Shown here: positions 53,607-64,000 of the stretch, piece by piece | Layout of the letters: each line of letters begins with the position of its first letter | How positions within the stretch are numbered: the stretch's first letter is position 1 | Origin: Amoebophrya sp. A120 | Lineage: Eukaryota; Sar; Dinophyceae; Syndiniales; Amoebophryaceae | NCBI GenBank assembly: GCA_905178155.1 | Contig: CAJINV010000003.1 | Coordinates: forward strand, 4,499,863 to 4,563,862 | Direction of reading: 5' to 3' | DNA: 64,000 bases | Program-made: the position numbers and the translations under genes | The notes under the pieces: model-generated | The model's input: only the letters and a program-made list of their open reading frames with translations | Database searches by the model: none | Told to the model about the DNA's origin: nothing

Positions 53607-55285
53607 ATGGCGACGTTAGCTTCCTATGCGCCGCTTTTGACGGCGAGCGGATTCTACGTGGGCTCGAGCATTGGCCTCATTTCCTTCAATAAGTACCTAG
53701 TGAACGAGTCGCGGTTCCCGTTCGCCGTTGCCTTGGTGTTGCTGCACATGAGCGTCAGTTTCCTGTGCGCGCTGCTTTTCTACTTCATCCGGCCAGATCT
53801 GTACCCAAATGCGGAGTACCTTCGGAAGGAATACCTCTTCCCGGCCTCGTATGCCAAAACCGGAAAAGTTTCCGCAGCCGCGCAAGCATACGTGCAGCGC
53901 ATTTTGTGGACGATGCTGCCGATTTCCCTCTTTTTTGCTGGGACGCTGGTGCTCTCCAATATGGCGTATCTCTACTGCAGCATGGCGTTTCTCCAGATGA
54001 TGAAGGAAGGCAACCTTGCGCTGGTCTACATCGGAAGCTTGTTGCTGGGCTTGGAAAAATGTATTTTCAGTATCTGCTGCGATCATTATTATATACTTTC
54101 ATCGCGCAGGTGTACGTGTTGTTTTCATTTCCTTTGTCTTCACCGTGCTACGTGTTTTAGTGCCTTTTCGCCAGCTTGTCGTTAGTGTTCGCCACCGACA
54201 GTCGATTTTATATGACTCACAGCTATTGAGACACGAATCTTGGGAATTTTGTGTTTCATCATTGGCGCCACGAGCATGACAATCTACGGCGAGATGCACT
54301 TCGTCCTCGTGGGCTTTCTGATTCAGCTCGGCTCCCAGGCCTGCGAGGTAAGTAAGATTCTCCTGCAGAACAAGTGCTTGTCGCAAGCGGCGCAGCAAGA
54401 AGACCAAGAAAACGAGGGAGAGATACAACTGGACGATGAGGAAAAAGGCCTAGCCGGCACGGCCGCAAGCTCAGAGGAAGACAGAGGCGTAGTAAAAGCA
54501 GGGACATCTTCAAAAGCAGGTGCCAACAGCCCTCCCCCCAAGCTGGACCCGCTGTCGTTTGTGTTGTTTTGTTCGCCCTGTTGCGTGCCCATCCTGCTCG
54601 TGAAGCTGTACGTCCTCGAGTACGACGCGAGGATCTTGACGCAGGGAGCCATCTACGCACTACCGCTCTTGGCGAACGCGGTCCTGGCATTCGGGTTGAA
54701 CGTGTCGATTGCCTGCTTCATGCAGCACGCGTCGGCCGTGAGCTTTCTCGTGTGCGGGGTCGCCAAGGACGTGCTCATCGTTTTTCTGGGCATGCTCCTG
54801 TTCCAGGAACCGGTCACCCCCCTGCAGCTCACCTTCTTTGGCCTGCAGATCTACGGAATCACATTGTACTCCTGTGTCCGGGGCTTTCCGACCCAGTTTC
54901 GCGACGACGAGTGGGCGGCATGGACACTGACGAAAAAGTTGCTGTGCATAGTATAATCTTCGCCGTGATATTCAAGCTTTCTTCACTCTATACTCTTGTA
55001 GGCGTTCTGCTTGCCAATCCAGTTCCATCATGCCGAGAACTGGCACAAGAAATGAACGCGTGTCTCTGACACGGTGTACTACCTCTGTGATAAGTACTTA
55101 ACTCAAAATCAACACAACAGGAACCCTGGGACACGGATGCGGAAACGTTGAAACGAGTGGAGACCCAGCCCCTGACTGAAAGCACTGCCGCCACTTCATC
55201 TAGTAGTTCTTACACGACGGACCAGGAGGATCCTAGGCAGTTGTCTCCGCGAAGCAACGGCGACTCGATAGGACACGTCAAATAG
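53607..55285 (+). CDS. TPT/DMT-superfamily transporter, paralog 2 (448 aa)
   Basis: Exons 53607..54060, 54223..54950 and 55121..55285, all GT–AG and in phase (GLEK/SIETRILG, KKLLCI/EPWDTDA). ATG at 53607 (MATLASYAPLLTASGFYVGS). It has the same plan as the neighbour: GLISFNKYLVNESRFPFAVA, SLFFAGTLVLSNMAYLYCSM, FLQMMKEGNLALVYIGSLLL, CFIIGATSMTIYGEMHFVLV, LDPLSFVLFCSPCCVPILLV, VCGVAKDVLIVFLGMLLFQE. It differs by lacking the long N-terminal tail, by an acidic loop between helices (QQEDQENEGEIQLDDEEKG) and by a Ser/Thr-rich C-terminal exon. Adjacent and co-oriented with paralog 1, with the first intron at the equivalent site, so a tandem duplicate. Confidence 0.9.
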
Positions 55286-56087
55286 TTTTTTCCCGTTTAA
55301 TGTTTTGGTATGCCAAAGCATAGTACGCTTATTTTTTTTACGAGGGGTATGAGTAAGTTGTATAGTCCGTTTTGTTTTGACTCGGTCCCGGTGCTGTTTC
55401 TGATCAGGGCGTGATTGCAGTCCGCGGAACCGTCTCGAGAGAAAATCTTTCAAGAAGGCTGCAGAGATGTAGTTGACGTTACTATGCGTCCACTCATCTC
55501 CGCGAAACAGTCACATGACTGCATTACCGGGGAACCGAGTGTCAGTCAGAGTCATTGGCGCTTCAATTTTTGAAAGTCGTCCCTTATCTGGTACAAGAAC
55601 GCGGGCAATAAAGCGACCTCGCTGAGGTTTTTCTTTATATCGTTGCCAGTGTTCTTTCGTCTTTCGTTTCACAAATAGTGAGCAACGGGCGGGATCGTGC
55701 AGAATTCGTACAGGAAATGCACACTGAGATTTTTTCGAGGATTCATCTAGCACCAAGAAAAACAAAGATAATTCGTGAGTGCCAGTTTTTCTGAGTACAT
55801 CAAACTAGTAGCGCCTCGTCCAACTTCGTCGTGCCGCATAAAAAGGCAACAGCTTTTTTTTCGCTGCATCGTCAGTGACGAAAGTTATTACCAATGTGCT
55901 CAGTGGGTCGTGCGTGTACGTCTTAAGCACTTGGATTCGAAGAAACCGAACGCACAGGTTGCACGATATTCGTGTCCCCCCGATATAACCTCCAACGAAA
56001 TTCATTCGACTCCAAGCATCAGGTAGCGAGAAGTTTTGTTTACTTAAGTATCCGTAAGCAGAAGCACACAGGAGTAGTAGAGAAAAC
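55286..56087. other. Intergenic, no gene seen
   Basis: No supported ORF or repeat. Confidence 0.5.
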
Positions 56088-56933
56088 ATGCCACCAAAAG
56101 TGCCGACGAAGGATCCGCGAGGAGGCATCACGACAACGGTCGAGGTGGAATGCTGGAAGCAGCGCCTGAAATCCGAAAATTCCATCACCGCGGGCTCGTT
56201 GGCGCGCGACATGGAGCGGGCAGGAGATTTGAACAGGAAAAATGTATGGATTGTAAAAATGTCTGGGTCTGGAAGATTTCTAGATTTGTCATGCATATTT
56301 TCCATGACCCATGATGTCTCTGTCTGTCATGCATGCCTTAGCATCACAGATTTTTAGAGCGCTTTGTGATGCCTCTACAGCATGAGAAATGACCTCTCCG
56401 CGCCGCACAAACTGGAGTCCTCTTGCTGGTCATGCAATACAAATGTTTTCAGTATCCAGAGACAGCATCACAAGTTTAGAATGTTCCAGACCCAGACACT
56501 TTTACATTTGATAAAATGATCTCTTGTACTACTACCGAGCAAAGGACGAGCCGGATCGTCCCTTTGTGCAGTTCAGCTTGGACAAGGTACAGATAGTACA
56601 TCTACATTGCTTATTTGTTGATGTACATAAGATGAACTGCAGGTCGTGACAGAATCAAAAATCTCGTAGCCTTTATTAATTTCAACGCCTTTTGATTTTT
56701 TTTATTTTTTTTCAACATGATTGATTCAGCTTCGATCGGACGCGGGGTTTGACGTGAAGGCGAAGACGGACACCTTGTACCCGGAATACACAAGACACAA
56801 GGAGGGCTTCAAATCGAACCGCCCGGTGCGGACGTCGCAAGCATACGGCTACTACGCCCCGCTGGATCAGCCGAAGTACGGGTTTAACCGTACCAACGGC
56901 CTGGATTCCTTCATGGACAACTCGCACTTGTAA
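56088..56933 (+). CDS. Small basic Tyr-rich protein of unknown function (142 aa)
   Basis: Exons 56088..56244, 56520..56587 and 56730..56933. The first intron is introner A4, the second GT–AG (FSLDK/LRSDAGF). ATG at 56088 (MPPKVPTKDPRGG). Segments: TVEVECWKQRLKSENSITAG, NRKNDLLYYYRAKDEPDRPF (created only by introner removal), LYPEYTRHKEGFKSNRP and YGYYAPLDQPKYGFNRTN. The composition (basic, Tyr/Pro turns, no hydrophobic core) resembles small flagellar microtubule-associated proteins. That is a suggestion, not a match. Confidence 0.78.
56245..56514. mobile_element. Introner A4 (family A)
   Basis: A 270-bp element. Left end TATGGATTGTAAAAATGTCT + GGGTCTGGAA; right end in reverse complement TATCAAATGTAAAAGTGTCT + GGGTCTGGAA. 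Exact 5-bp duplication AAATG (56240–56244, 56515–56519). Excision joins AGG AAA AAT G to AT CTC TTG TAC in frame. It is the same family as A1–A3, about 54 kb away and in a gene on the other strand. The closest to canonical would be GT–AT. Confidence 0.92.
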
Positions 56934-57919
56934 TTTGCACCTGTGAGCAGCGAGAGGAACAGAAATTCGTAAACGGTAGCTTCTGGAGATAAATACTAGG
57001 ATCATGTGCACAAACAGCCGGCGAGTTGTGTAGAAGTACAGCACAACTTTACATTGCTGCACAAGGCACGAAGTTCCTCCTCACTCATGATGGAGGTGCT
57101 AGTACTTTGCGATTTTCAGAACTTTTGCTCGTTCGTTTTGTTTTCCTCTCCGACTGAATTACAACGCGACTGTAAGAAGAATTTTTTTTTACACTACAAA
57201 CAAACTCAAACACAAACTTGCAATAATCCGCTGTGTCCCCCGGCGGACATTAAGGCGCCACTTGCTAATATACTACACTTTCAGCTGGACTTTTGTTTTA
57301 TCGACTACTAACACACTATCTTCTCTGAACTTTGCGCAAATCAAGTACCCGCTATCGTGACAACAGCGGTGGTCCTGGATTTTCTTACACTCAAGACAAA
57401 TGCTTTCGTTAATCAATGCTTAAATGGCCGGACTGCTGTTACGCCTTGCTGGCGCAGACTCTTCTGTACAGCTGTAGCCTGCTGCGATCGGGTCGTTGCG
57501 GAGTGTGTTTTGGTGGGATTGTGATCGTGCGAAACTAGCCCATCACCATTTTCGCGTTACGTGCAGATATGTCGTTGCTTTATTCGCAGGGGAAGTTTTC
57601 AGTTTCGATTCTGTCGCCAATATCTCCCTCGAGTACCAGTCGGATTGATTTCGTTGATGTTCTATCGTGAGCCAAAAGAAACATCGACTTCGATCGTTTG
57701 GGCCATTCGCGAAGCTACGCGCTACATTTAGGGGGCGATGAAGCTAAGATCGGCATGGATGCAGAAAAAAAGATTGAAAGGGTATGTTAGTCATCCTTCT
57801 TTCTTCGTTTGAATTGCAGAAAGGGTTTCGACGTTTTCTTTTTTTCTGTAGGGATTTGTGAAAAAGTGAAATTGGCCTTGTACAACCAAGGGTAAAATAC
57901 ATTTGGTTTTTCTTCAAAG
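56934..57919. other. Intergenic; possible unresolved 5' exon of the next gene
   Basis: No clear gene. A short ATG-started stretch ending at a GTATGT donor near 57755–57784 (MDAEKKIERG-like) could be a 5' exon of the gene at 57920, whose ATG is preceded by an acceptor-like TTCTTCAAAG. Unproven. Confidence 0.35.
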
Positions 57920-58419
57920 ATGGCCTGTCCCGAGGATTACATTCGCAGAGACTACCGCGAGGCGCCAAAGGAGAAATATCCCAGGAGGTTCTACCTTTTT
58001 TTTGGTTGAGTAATCGCATGGATTTTTTAATTTGGAGATGTAGGGTTTACTAGAGATTAAAAGCACCTGCACCCTGACCCTTTGTTTGCGCATGAAGATG
58101 ATATCAATAAATTGATCTTGTAAAAATCAGGCACGCCTTCTTTTCGCATATCACGAAGGAAACGTACCAAAGCACCTACCGGCAGGACATCGGGGGCTTT
58201 TTCGACTTGGAGGCAAGTTTTGCAAAGACGCGCAAGCTGATGGAGAAGCGGGCCGCCAAGTGGACGAACCAGGTGCAGCATCTGAGCCAAAACGAGCTGG
58301 ACAAGTTTGCGGTAAAGTACACGGGTCCCGACAAGAAGCTCAAGCAGACGCGCAGCGAGCCTCGGCTGAACTCGGAGTACCGGGACAAGATGCGCGGCCG
58401 CCAGGCGGGGTTCCGCTAA
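57920..58419 (+). CDS. Small basic protein of unknown function (118 aa)
   Basis: Exons 57920..57987 and 58131..58419 (donor GTTCTA, acceptor ATCAG; EKYPRR/HAFFSHITK, phase exact). ATG at 57920 (MACPEDYIRRDYREAPKEKY); an upstream exon cannot be excluded. The body is basic and helical: RKLMEKRAAKWTNQVQHLSQ, VKYTGPDKKLKQTRSEPRLN, ending EYRDKMRGRQAGFR. Similar in size, charge and Tyr/Arg content to its upstream neighbour, with which it may share a cytoskeletal role (inference). No family recognised. Confidence 0.72.
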
Positions 58420-59075
58420 GTGAGATCAGTCGTGGAGGCTCTCCCTGTAAATTTAGTTTTGTACAACTAGAACTCACAACTTCTGGTCGTGCCCTGTATG
58501 TTCCAGGGTGCTCCTCAGTGTGTTGCTTTGTTTGATGAGAAGAGCTGCGCTCTCTGGTGTGACAAAAATGAACTAGAACTACAGAGCAGTACTCTTTGCT
58601 CTGGCACGACTTTGGCAAATTTTGAGATTAAGTGATCAAAGAATTGTATAGCAGCACGGAGCTGCTTGGGTGATCTGTATCTCCTTTCCTGCACGCGGCC
58701 CTGTGTTACTGATCGTCCTCCACAGCGATTTTCAGGAGCTTGGTAGTAACGCGCAATGGATAGCCTCTTTGATCAGGTTCAGGCTTATACAGAAGATCAA
58801 AGAAAGAAAATAGGGATCGGACGTGATCTTCACTGCAGCGATCCACTGTATAATTATCGAACGATCTAGTCACCAATTAAAATTAATTTTGCATTTGCTC
58901 AGATCTAGTGCTTCGTAAGTTCTTGCCAGCAAAAATAGATCGAAAACTCACGAGCAGCGCACCAAATTTCAGGCAAAGTAGAGTGTGAAGACGCAGAGGT
59001 ACAGTAAGACATTCATGCTACTCACAAGTGGAAACGACAGCAAATAGACTCTACGCAGGCGACAACTGAGAAAAA
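58420..59075. other. Intergenic, no gene seen
   Basis: No supported ORF; spacer and 5' flank of the RRM gene. Confidence 0.5.
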
Positions 59076-60578
59076 ATGACGGACGAAAAGATGGTTGGCA
59101 AAGCAGCCAAGAAACCGAAGAAACTGAAGGGCGACAAGACTCCTGTCGCACCGGGGGAGAAAAAGAAGAAGATCAAGAAGGTGAAAAAAGCTTCCAAGGT
59201 CGCGAGCGAGCCTCCCGTAAAGGACAAGGCCGCAGTGCCGCATCTTCAATCGCAACCAAACAAAACTACCAGTAAGATTAACAAAAGCGACGGCAAGCCT
59301 TCAGAGACGCCAAAACAAACGAGTAGCAGCAGTGCACCACCACCGCCCGCAGACGGAGCGCCCAAGAAACAGATTCTCTTCGCGGGGAACCTGGGTTACG
59401 ACTGCACGGCTGCGGATCTTCGGAAGCTTCTCCAGGGGTGCAACGTGAAGGACATTCGGTTACTGACCGATCCGAAAACGAAGGATCCACGGGGTTGCGG
59501 CTTCGTGGAGTTCGCAACGGGCGGGGATCTGCAGAAGGGTCTAAAATATCACCACCGCACGCTCGGCGGACGCAAAATTCGCCTGGAGCTTCCGGGATCA
59601 GGGTCCAGCAAGGAGAAGCGGGACCAGACGGTGCAGCAGCGACGACAGGAGCTGGGGAAGAAGCGCAAATCGGACTTCGACAAGCGGCAAATGTCTAATC
59701 AGGACGGCGACGAGACAACCCCGGCGACCAAGCCTTCCAGCAAGGCGAAGAATAAGCCAAATGTAAATGCCAACAAAAAGAGGAAAAGGAATGCGGACCA
59801 CACGACCGGGGAACAAACGCGACCAGAGATCGTGTACTACGACCATCCGACAGGGGAGCTGGAGCGGTTGCGCACCAAATTCCGACTCAACGACGACGGG
59901 GTGAACTACTTGAAACGAAACGAGGCGTGGCTGCTCGAAAGCATTGACCAGTTTTGTCGCATTCCGGACAAGAGCATCAAGGACCCCACGGGGTGGATGA
60001 TCAAGTTCGGCAACCAGCTGCGCAAAGAGCGGGCCACCGGCGTGACGCCCCGGTTGCACCCGGTGTTTGAGGTACCGGAGGAGGACAGGGATGCTGCTGG
60101 GAAAGTGGATTTCAACCCTGCGGAAGTGAAGTTCGGGGACGAGATCGACCTTCCCGGCCCCAACGCATCGGTCTCGGATGAGGAAGCGGGGGTACTACCC
60201 GATGACATTCTTTCCGATGTGGAGGAGCCGATGCAGTCACCGGCAGGAGGAGCTTCGGCCAGACCAATATTAAGGGGCGACGTCGCGACTGCGACAACAT
60301 CAACAATCCCGAGCAGTTCTGGCCAGAAGCAAAGCACCGCGGAACAAGCACCAGCAGCGGCAGTGCCACTCGGCTTTGTGGAAGCGGGCACCATCGTCGA
60401 GCCAAGAACGGAAAATAAATCGAAGGCGAAGAAGGGTTTCCTCTCAGTGCTGGATCGGATTGAGCGAACGAACAAGAAGCAACAACAGGAGGGAAAGGTA
60501 AATAAAACCGCTGGCAAAAAGAAAATGAAAAAAAAGGCAAGCAAGAACACAACTTCTCTGGAAGGGCAGAAAAGCTAA
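59076..60578 (+). CDS. RRM-domain nucleolar-type RNA-binding protein (500 aa)
   Basis: Single exon, ATG at 59076 (MTDEKMVGKAAKKPKKLKGD). A Lys-rich N-terminus of about 90 residues is followed by one RRM (about 97–175) with RNP2 ILFAGNL and RNP1 RGCGFVEF. Then a bipartite-like basic region (QQRRQELGKKRKSDFDKRQM, KKRKRNADH), a conserved-looking helical segment (LERLRTKFRLNDDGVNYLKR, DPTGWMIKFGNQLRKE), an acidic Ser-rich part and a Lys-rich tail (KTAGKKKMKKKASKN). Basic tails flanking a single RRM fit a nucleolar ribosome-biogenesis factor such as the nucleolin/NOP12-type proteins. RNA target unknown. Confidence 0.88.
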   Translation: MTDEKMVGKAAKKPKKLKGDKTPVAPGEKKKKIKKVKKASKVASEPPVKDKAAVPHLQSQPNKTTSKINKSDGKPSETPKQTSSSSAPPPPADGAPKKQILFAGNLGYDCTAADLRKLLQGCNVKDIRLLTDPKTKDPRGCGFVEFATGGDLQKGLKYHHRTLGGRKIRLELPGSGSSKEKRDQTVQQRRQELGKKRKSDFDKRQMSNQDGDETTPATKPSSKAKNKPNVNANKKRKRNADHTTGEQTRPEIVYYDHPTGELERLRTKFRLNDDGVNYLKRNEAWLLESIDQFCRIPDKSIKDPTGWMIKFGNQLRKERATGVTPRLHPVFEVPEEDRDAAGKVDFNPAEVKFGDEIDLPGPNASVSDEEAGVLPDDILSDVEEPMQSPAGGASARPILRGDVATATTSTIPSSSGQKQSTAEQAPAAAVPLGFVEAGTIVEPRTENKSKAKKGFLSVLDRIERTNKKQQQEGKVNKTAGKKKMKKKASKNTTSLEGQKS

Positions 60579-60994
60579 AGTGCATTGAAATTGTCTAAAC
60601 GAAAATGGAAACGCTGCGCTGTCCACTTCTTCTCGATATCGTGCAAAAGCGTAAACATACTACTTGTACAACATGCTTGATATTCACAACTACTCTGGGG
60701 AGAGCGCGTTTCCTGCGAAAGTGTTCCACGCTCAACAATTCGTCAAAAACAATCCAGCATATTGTTGTCGTCTTCACTCACACGTCCAGAGACCATTTTA
60801 CAACTGTGGCGTGATTTCTTCTACTTCAGCGTGCCCTCTTTTCTCTTCAATTCGTTCATCCATAACCGATCCTTTGCTAGAAGTTGCGATGTTGACACGA
60901 CACAGCAGATGACATAGGGACACACGAAACTTCTAAGGGCAGCATTTGTACTAGCTCTACCACAATCAAGTCGCTTACTTCCTCTTAACCCAAA
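60579..60994. other. Intergenic, no gene seen
   Basis: About 415 bp with no supported ORF. Confidence 0.5.
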
Positions 60995-63900
60995 ATGCGG
61001 ACGACGTCCTTTCGTCGGCCCGGGAGTGCCACCGCGTCCGGCAAGAACAGTTATCCGTCACAGAGCACGCGGCGCAAGCATACGGAGGCGGGCTTGAAAA
61101 AGGTGATTGCGGGGGTCAGCGAATCCGTAGGCAGGGTATGGCCGGACGAAAACGACGCGGGTATAATTTCTACGTCGGAGCAGCATGCACAGCAGCTGCA
61201 AGCTGCAGTCCTTGCAGCGGCGGCAGGGACGAACAAATCTAGCACAGGAGAGCAGGAGCTGGTGCACAGCGGCGACCATTCATCACACACGCGTGACCTG
61301 GAAGCGTCACAAAGTAAATGTAGCAGCAATCACAGTACACACACCAACGCCTCTTCGCGTCGGGGAAGCAATGCGGCCGAGCTGCGGCTTGAGGAGCTGC
61401 TTGTGCAGAATGCAGAGTTGAAGCGCAATCTGCAGGTGTTGCAGGCCGGCGTGGTGGAGTCTATGAGGGGACACAAGGCCAGGTTTGATGTCGTAAAAAA
61501 GCCCTGATTCTTCATCTGTAATTGTTTTGATTGGAACCGACCGTGGCCTGCCTACAAGACGACGTTTTTGCACACCGTGGCAAAAATAGTTGTGAAATAA
61601 GAGTTACTCGTTGCTTGCGCCTCCGCAAGATTGGCATTCATTGTAGGCGTCTTACTTTTTCATCATGATGCTTTACTAGGTTTATGGGAGGCGCTGCGGG
61701 TGGCGGCGGCGTGAAGATTCCCGCAAATAAGGAGGCCACCGTTGCGAGCACTGTAAAGCTACCCAACCTGCACGATTTGGACGAATTGAAGGGTATTTTG
61801 GCCCGGAAGAATCAGCAAATCGCAGAGCTGGAGCAGCGGCTGCGCGACGCGGAAATTCGGGCGCAGAAGGGGGACCTCGACCGGGAGGAACTTTTGGAGC
61901 GGCACGGGCGAGAACTTACTTTGTGGGAGGAACGCTGGCATCCCAAGTGCGCGGAGGTGTACGCGTTGCAGCTGCGGATTGCCGAGCTGGAGCGCAGCTT
62001 GATCCAGCAGAAGGGTGAATGGGAAGAGGCGGTGAAGCGTGAGAGAGCAGCTGCAGAAGCTCAAGCGCGAGACCTGCGGCAAGAGCATGAGCAGTATTAT
62101 AATAGCGAGAGTGCGTTGTCCTCGTCCTGTGTGGTCAAGAATGAGGGCCGCAAGCCATGAGAATAATTGTTCCACTGGAATTTTTTATCTGCAATCCGAT
62201 TCCAAATCGAAATCAGACACGTGGCGACGCTGCAGGCCCAGATAGAGAAGTTGAAGGCGGAGGAGGAGCGGCGTAGTGCCGAATTCGCCACGACAAGTGC
62301 GGAGTTCGCCGCTACCCGCGAGAGCCTGCAGACAGCCCGAAATTCCGCGGTTGCCGCATCCCAGAGAAAAAGTGCCCAGATGTACTCAATTACTGGTTGC
62401 TTTTCAAATTCCTGTGGAGGTCTAGTTCTCCACAATTCAGAATCAATTTGTCGCAGGAGTACAACGATGTTGTGCGAGGAGTTTTCCCTGTTTTGAAAAA
62501 TTTGCAGGTTCTCTCTGTCCGTGCGAGCCTTTGCGCAAAGCGACGATCTGATTCTTCGCAGTGTGGTGGATTGCTGGAAGCAGTTTCGACTGGAGGGAAG
62601 GCTTTCGTGGGAGCAGAAACAGCGCCGCGCATTGGAGGAAAGTTCCGCGAAAAGAGCAGAGGCCTTGGAGGGAGCTCTGGTAAGATTTTTTTAATTTTTA
62701 CCGAGATGTTTGTACCGTGTTGTGTAGTACTTCTGCTGTTGCCACGCCCACGCACCTTCGTTGTGCAGTGTGGACATTGCGGGGAATAATAGAAAAAACA
62801 CATTTGTAGACCTCTGCGCGTGGCGAGTACGACACGTGGAAAGCAGAACTCGTCCGAACAAAGGATAAGGAGAGTGCCGCGCTTGTGGCAGAAAAGGAAA
62901 AGGAGGCACAGCGATTGCGCGACGAGCTGGAGAAAGTAAGAAAATCGCACGACGACGAGTTTCAACGCGAACGGGAAACGGGAAAAAAAACCGTTGAACG
63001 ACTAGAATCGCAACTGCAAAACCTGCGAGCAGAGCTAGCGGCAGCTCGCGCGAAAGAAAAGGACCTGCAAAAGCGGGTTGTTGACCTGCAAGCGGCAAGT
63101 GCGAGCGCTAAAAAAGCTGACTCCTCTCCGGGAAAGAAGCCAGCGGTTGCACCGTCCCCGGAAAAGAAACCGACCCAGCCCGCTGGTAACAAAGTAGAAA
63201 AAGAGTCGGCCGACGTGAAACAGGCGTTAGAAAAAGAACTGAAAGAGGCACAGGAAACGTGGGCGGCGGAGCACAAAAAGCGGGAAGATTTTTTTCGAAG
63301 ACGCGAAGATACTCTGGTCAAAGAAAACCAAGCCCTGCAAGATAAGGTCAAGGAGCTCTCCGCTGCATCCGGTACGGAAGCGTTTTTCGTTGTGACCACC
63401 TTCTACATTAGATATTACGATTTTTCGGATCTACTTGAATGAGACAAGATATCTAAGCACACATTTTGCAATTCTATTCCACCCTAACAGGCGGTTTTGG
63501 AGCCAGCGGAACACGGATGGTCCCCGGCCACGACCCGGAACGAAAGTGGAAGCAGAAAATCAAGCAGCTGGAAGACAACGAGAAAAAGGCATTATCAGCC
63601 TTGCGGGCCGAATACGAGAAGAAGCTGCAGGAACTGGAAGCCCGGTTGCAGCAGGCGCAAGCCGAGGCGGGGGAGCTTTCTGCCGCGAAGGCGCACGCCG
63701 AACGCGAGCGAGACAGCACTAGCGTATCCCCAACTAAGCAGCGAAAGAGTAGTGTCGGCGGCGGTAGTGGTGCTCCTGCTGCTGGTGCTGCTGCTGCTTC
63801 CTCCACCTCCTCCGCCGCCGGCCCGGCGCGCGAGCAGCAACTAGAGCGCGAGGTCGCGGAGCTGGAAGCCGACCGCAACGAACTGCTGCAGCGCGTGGAG

Positions 63901-64000
63901 AGGCTGGAGGGCAGTGCGGCCCGAGACGAATTGCTGCGCCTGGCCGAGGAAAGGGTAGCAAAGTGGAAGAGAGCCGTCGAGGAGAACCTGGTCGAGGTGC
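60995..64000 (+). CDS. Long coiled-coil protein, incomplete at window end (at least 770 aa)
   Basis: Exons 60995..61482, 61680..62093, 62217..62381, 62508..62679, 62810..63371 and 63491 to beyond 64000; all five introns are GT–AG and each phase closes. ATG at 60995 (MRTTSFRRPGSATASGKNSY). The N-terminus (~120 residues) is Ser/Arg/Thr-rich and unstructured. From exon 2 the protein is heptad-rich: LKGILARKNQQIAELEQRLR, LQAQIEKLKAEEERRSAEF, LRDELEKVRKSHDDEFQRER, LEKELKEAQETWAAEHKKRE, YEKKLQELEARLQQAQAEAG. A Ser/Lys/Pro linker (SSPGKKPAVAPSPEKKPTQP) and a Ser/Gly/Ala linker break the coils. Structural role (centrosomal, flagellar or cytoskeletal) is plausible, but no family can be named. The 3' end lies outside the window. 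Confidence 0.85.

Noticed and set aside
55930-55960. A GGATTCGAAG stretch resembling a tRNA B-box
   Set aside because: No A-box, acceptor stem or anticodon arm could be folded around it.

Overview
The window is nuclear DNA of a eukaryote. Most genes have spliceosomal GT–AG introns that join exactly in frame, and the proteins are eukaryotic (TATA-binding-protein family factor, ubiquitin E2, RRM protein, LPCAT-like acyltransferase, C1A cysteine peptidase, membrane sialidase, triose-phosphate-translocator-type carriers). Three traits point to a dinoflagellate-lineage alveolate, most likely a Syndiniales parasite of the Amoebophrya type: every recognised gene lies in one of two unidirectional blocks; several introns are 'introner' elements with terminal inverted repeats (TIRs) and 5-bp target-site duplications (TSDs); and the TBP-family factor has lost DNA-intercalating phenylalanines, as dinoflagellate TBP-like factors have. 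The organism assignment is inference; no rRNA, plastid or SL-RNA gene is present.

Layout. Minus-strand block (about 0.3–36.7 kb), nine genes: LPCAT-like acyltransferase interrupted by four introners; a 2,821-residue protein of unknown function; a small signal-anchored protein ending at an introner beside a ~730-bp A-rich tract; TBP-like factor; MAPEG-like membrane protein; a multi-exon unknown gene; an MFS-like transporter with one introner; a HAD-fold protein lacking its nucleophile; and a large E2 ubiquitin-conjugating protein with an internal F-box-like segment. A repeat-rich divergent strand-switch region follows (36.8–40.9 kb: 31-bp, 20-bp and 57-bp tandem repeats). Plus-strand block (41–64 kb), ten genes: single-pass membrane protein; membrane-anchored sialidase; papain-family peptidase with an N-terminal extension; a small protein with a 138-bp introner; two adjacent paralogous TPT/DMT-family carriers; two small basic, Tyr-rich proteins; an RRM nucleolar-type protein; and a long coiled-coil protein that runs off the window end.

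The most unusual biology is the introner system. At least nine TIR elements, in about five sequence families, sit inside coding exons. For most of them, excising the element plus one TSD copy restores the reading frame and a plausible or homologous protein, yet most of these introns cannot be drawn with GT–AG ends. The TIRs would fold each intron into a hairpin that brings the two splice sites together. Exon coordinates below were worked out by hand from splice motifs, phase and protein continuity; no transcript data were available.
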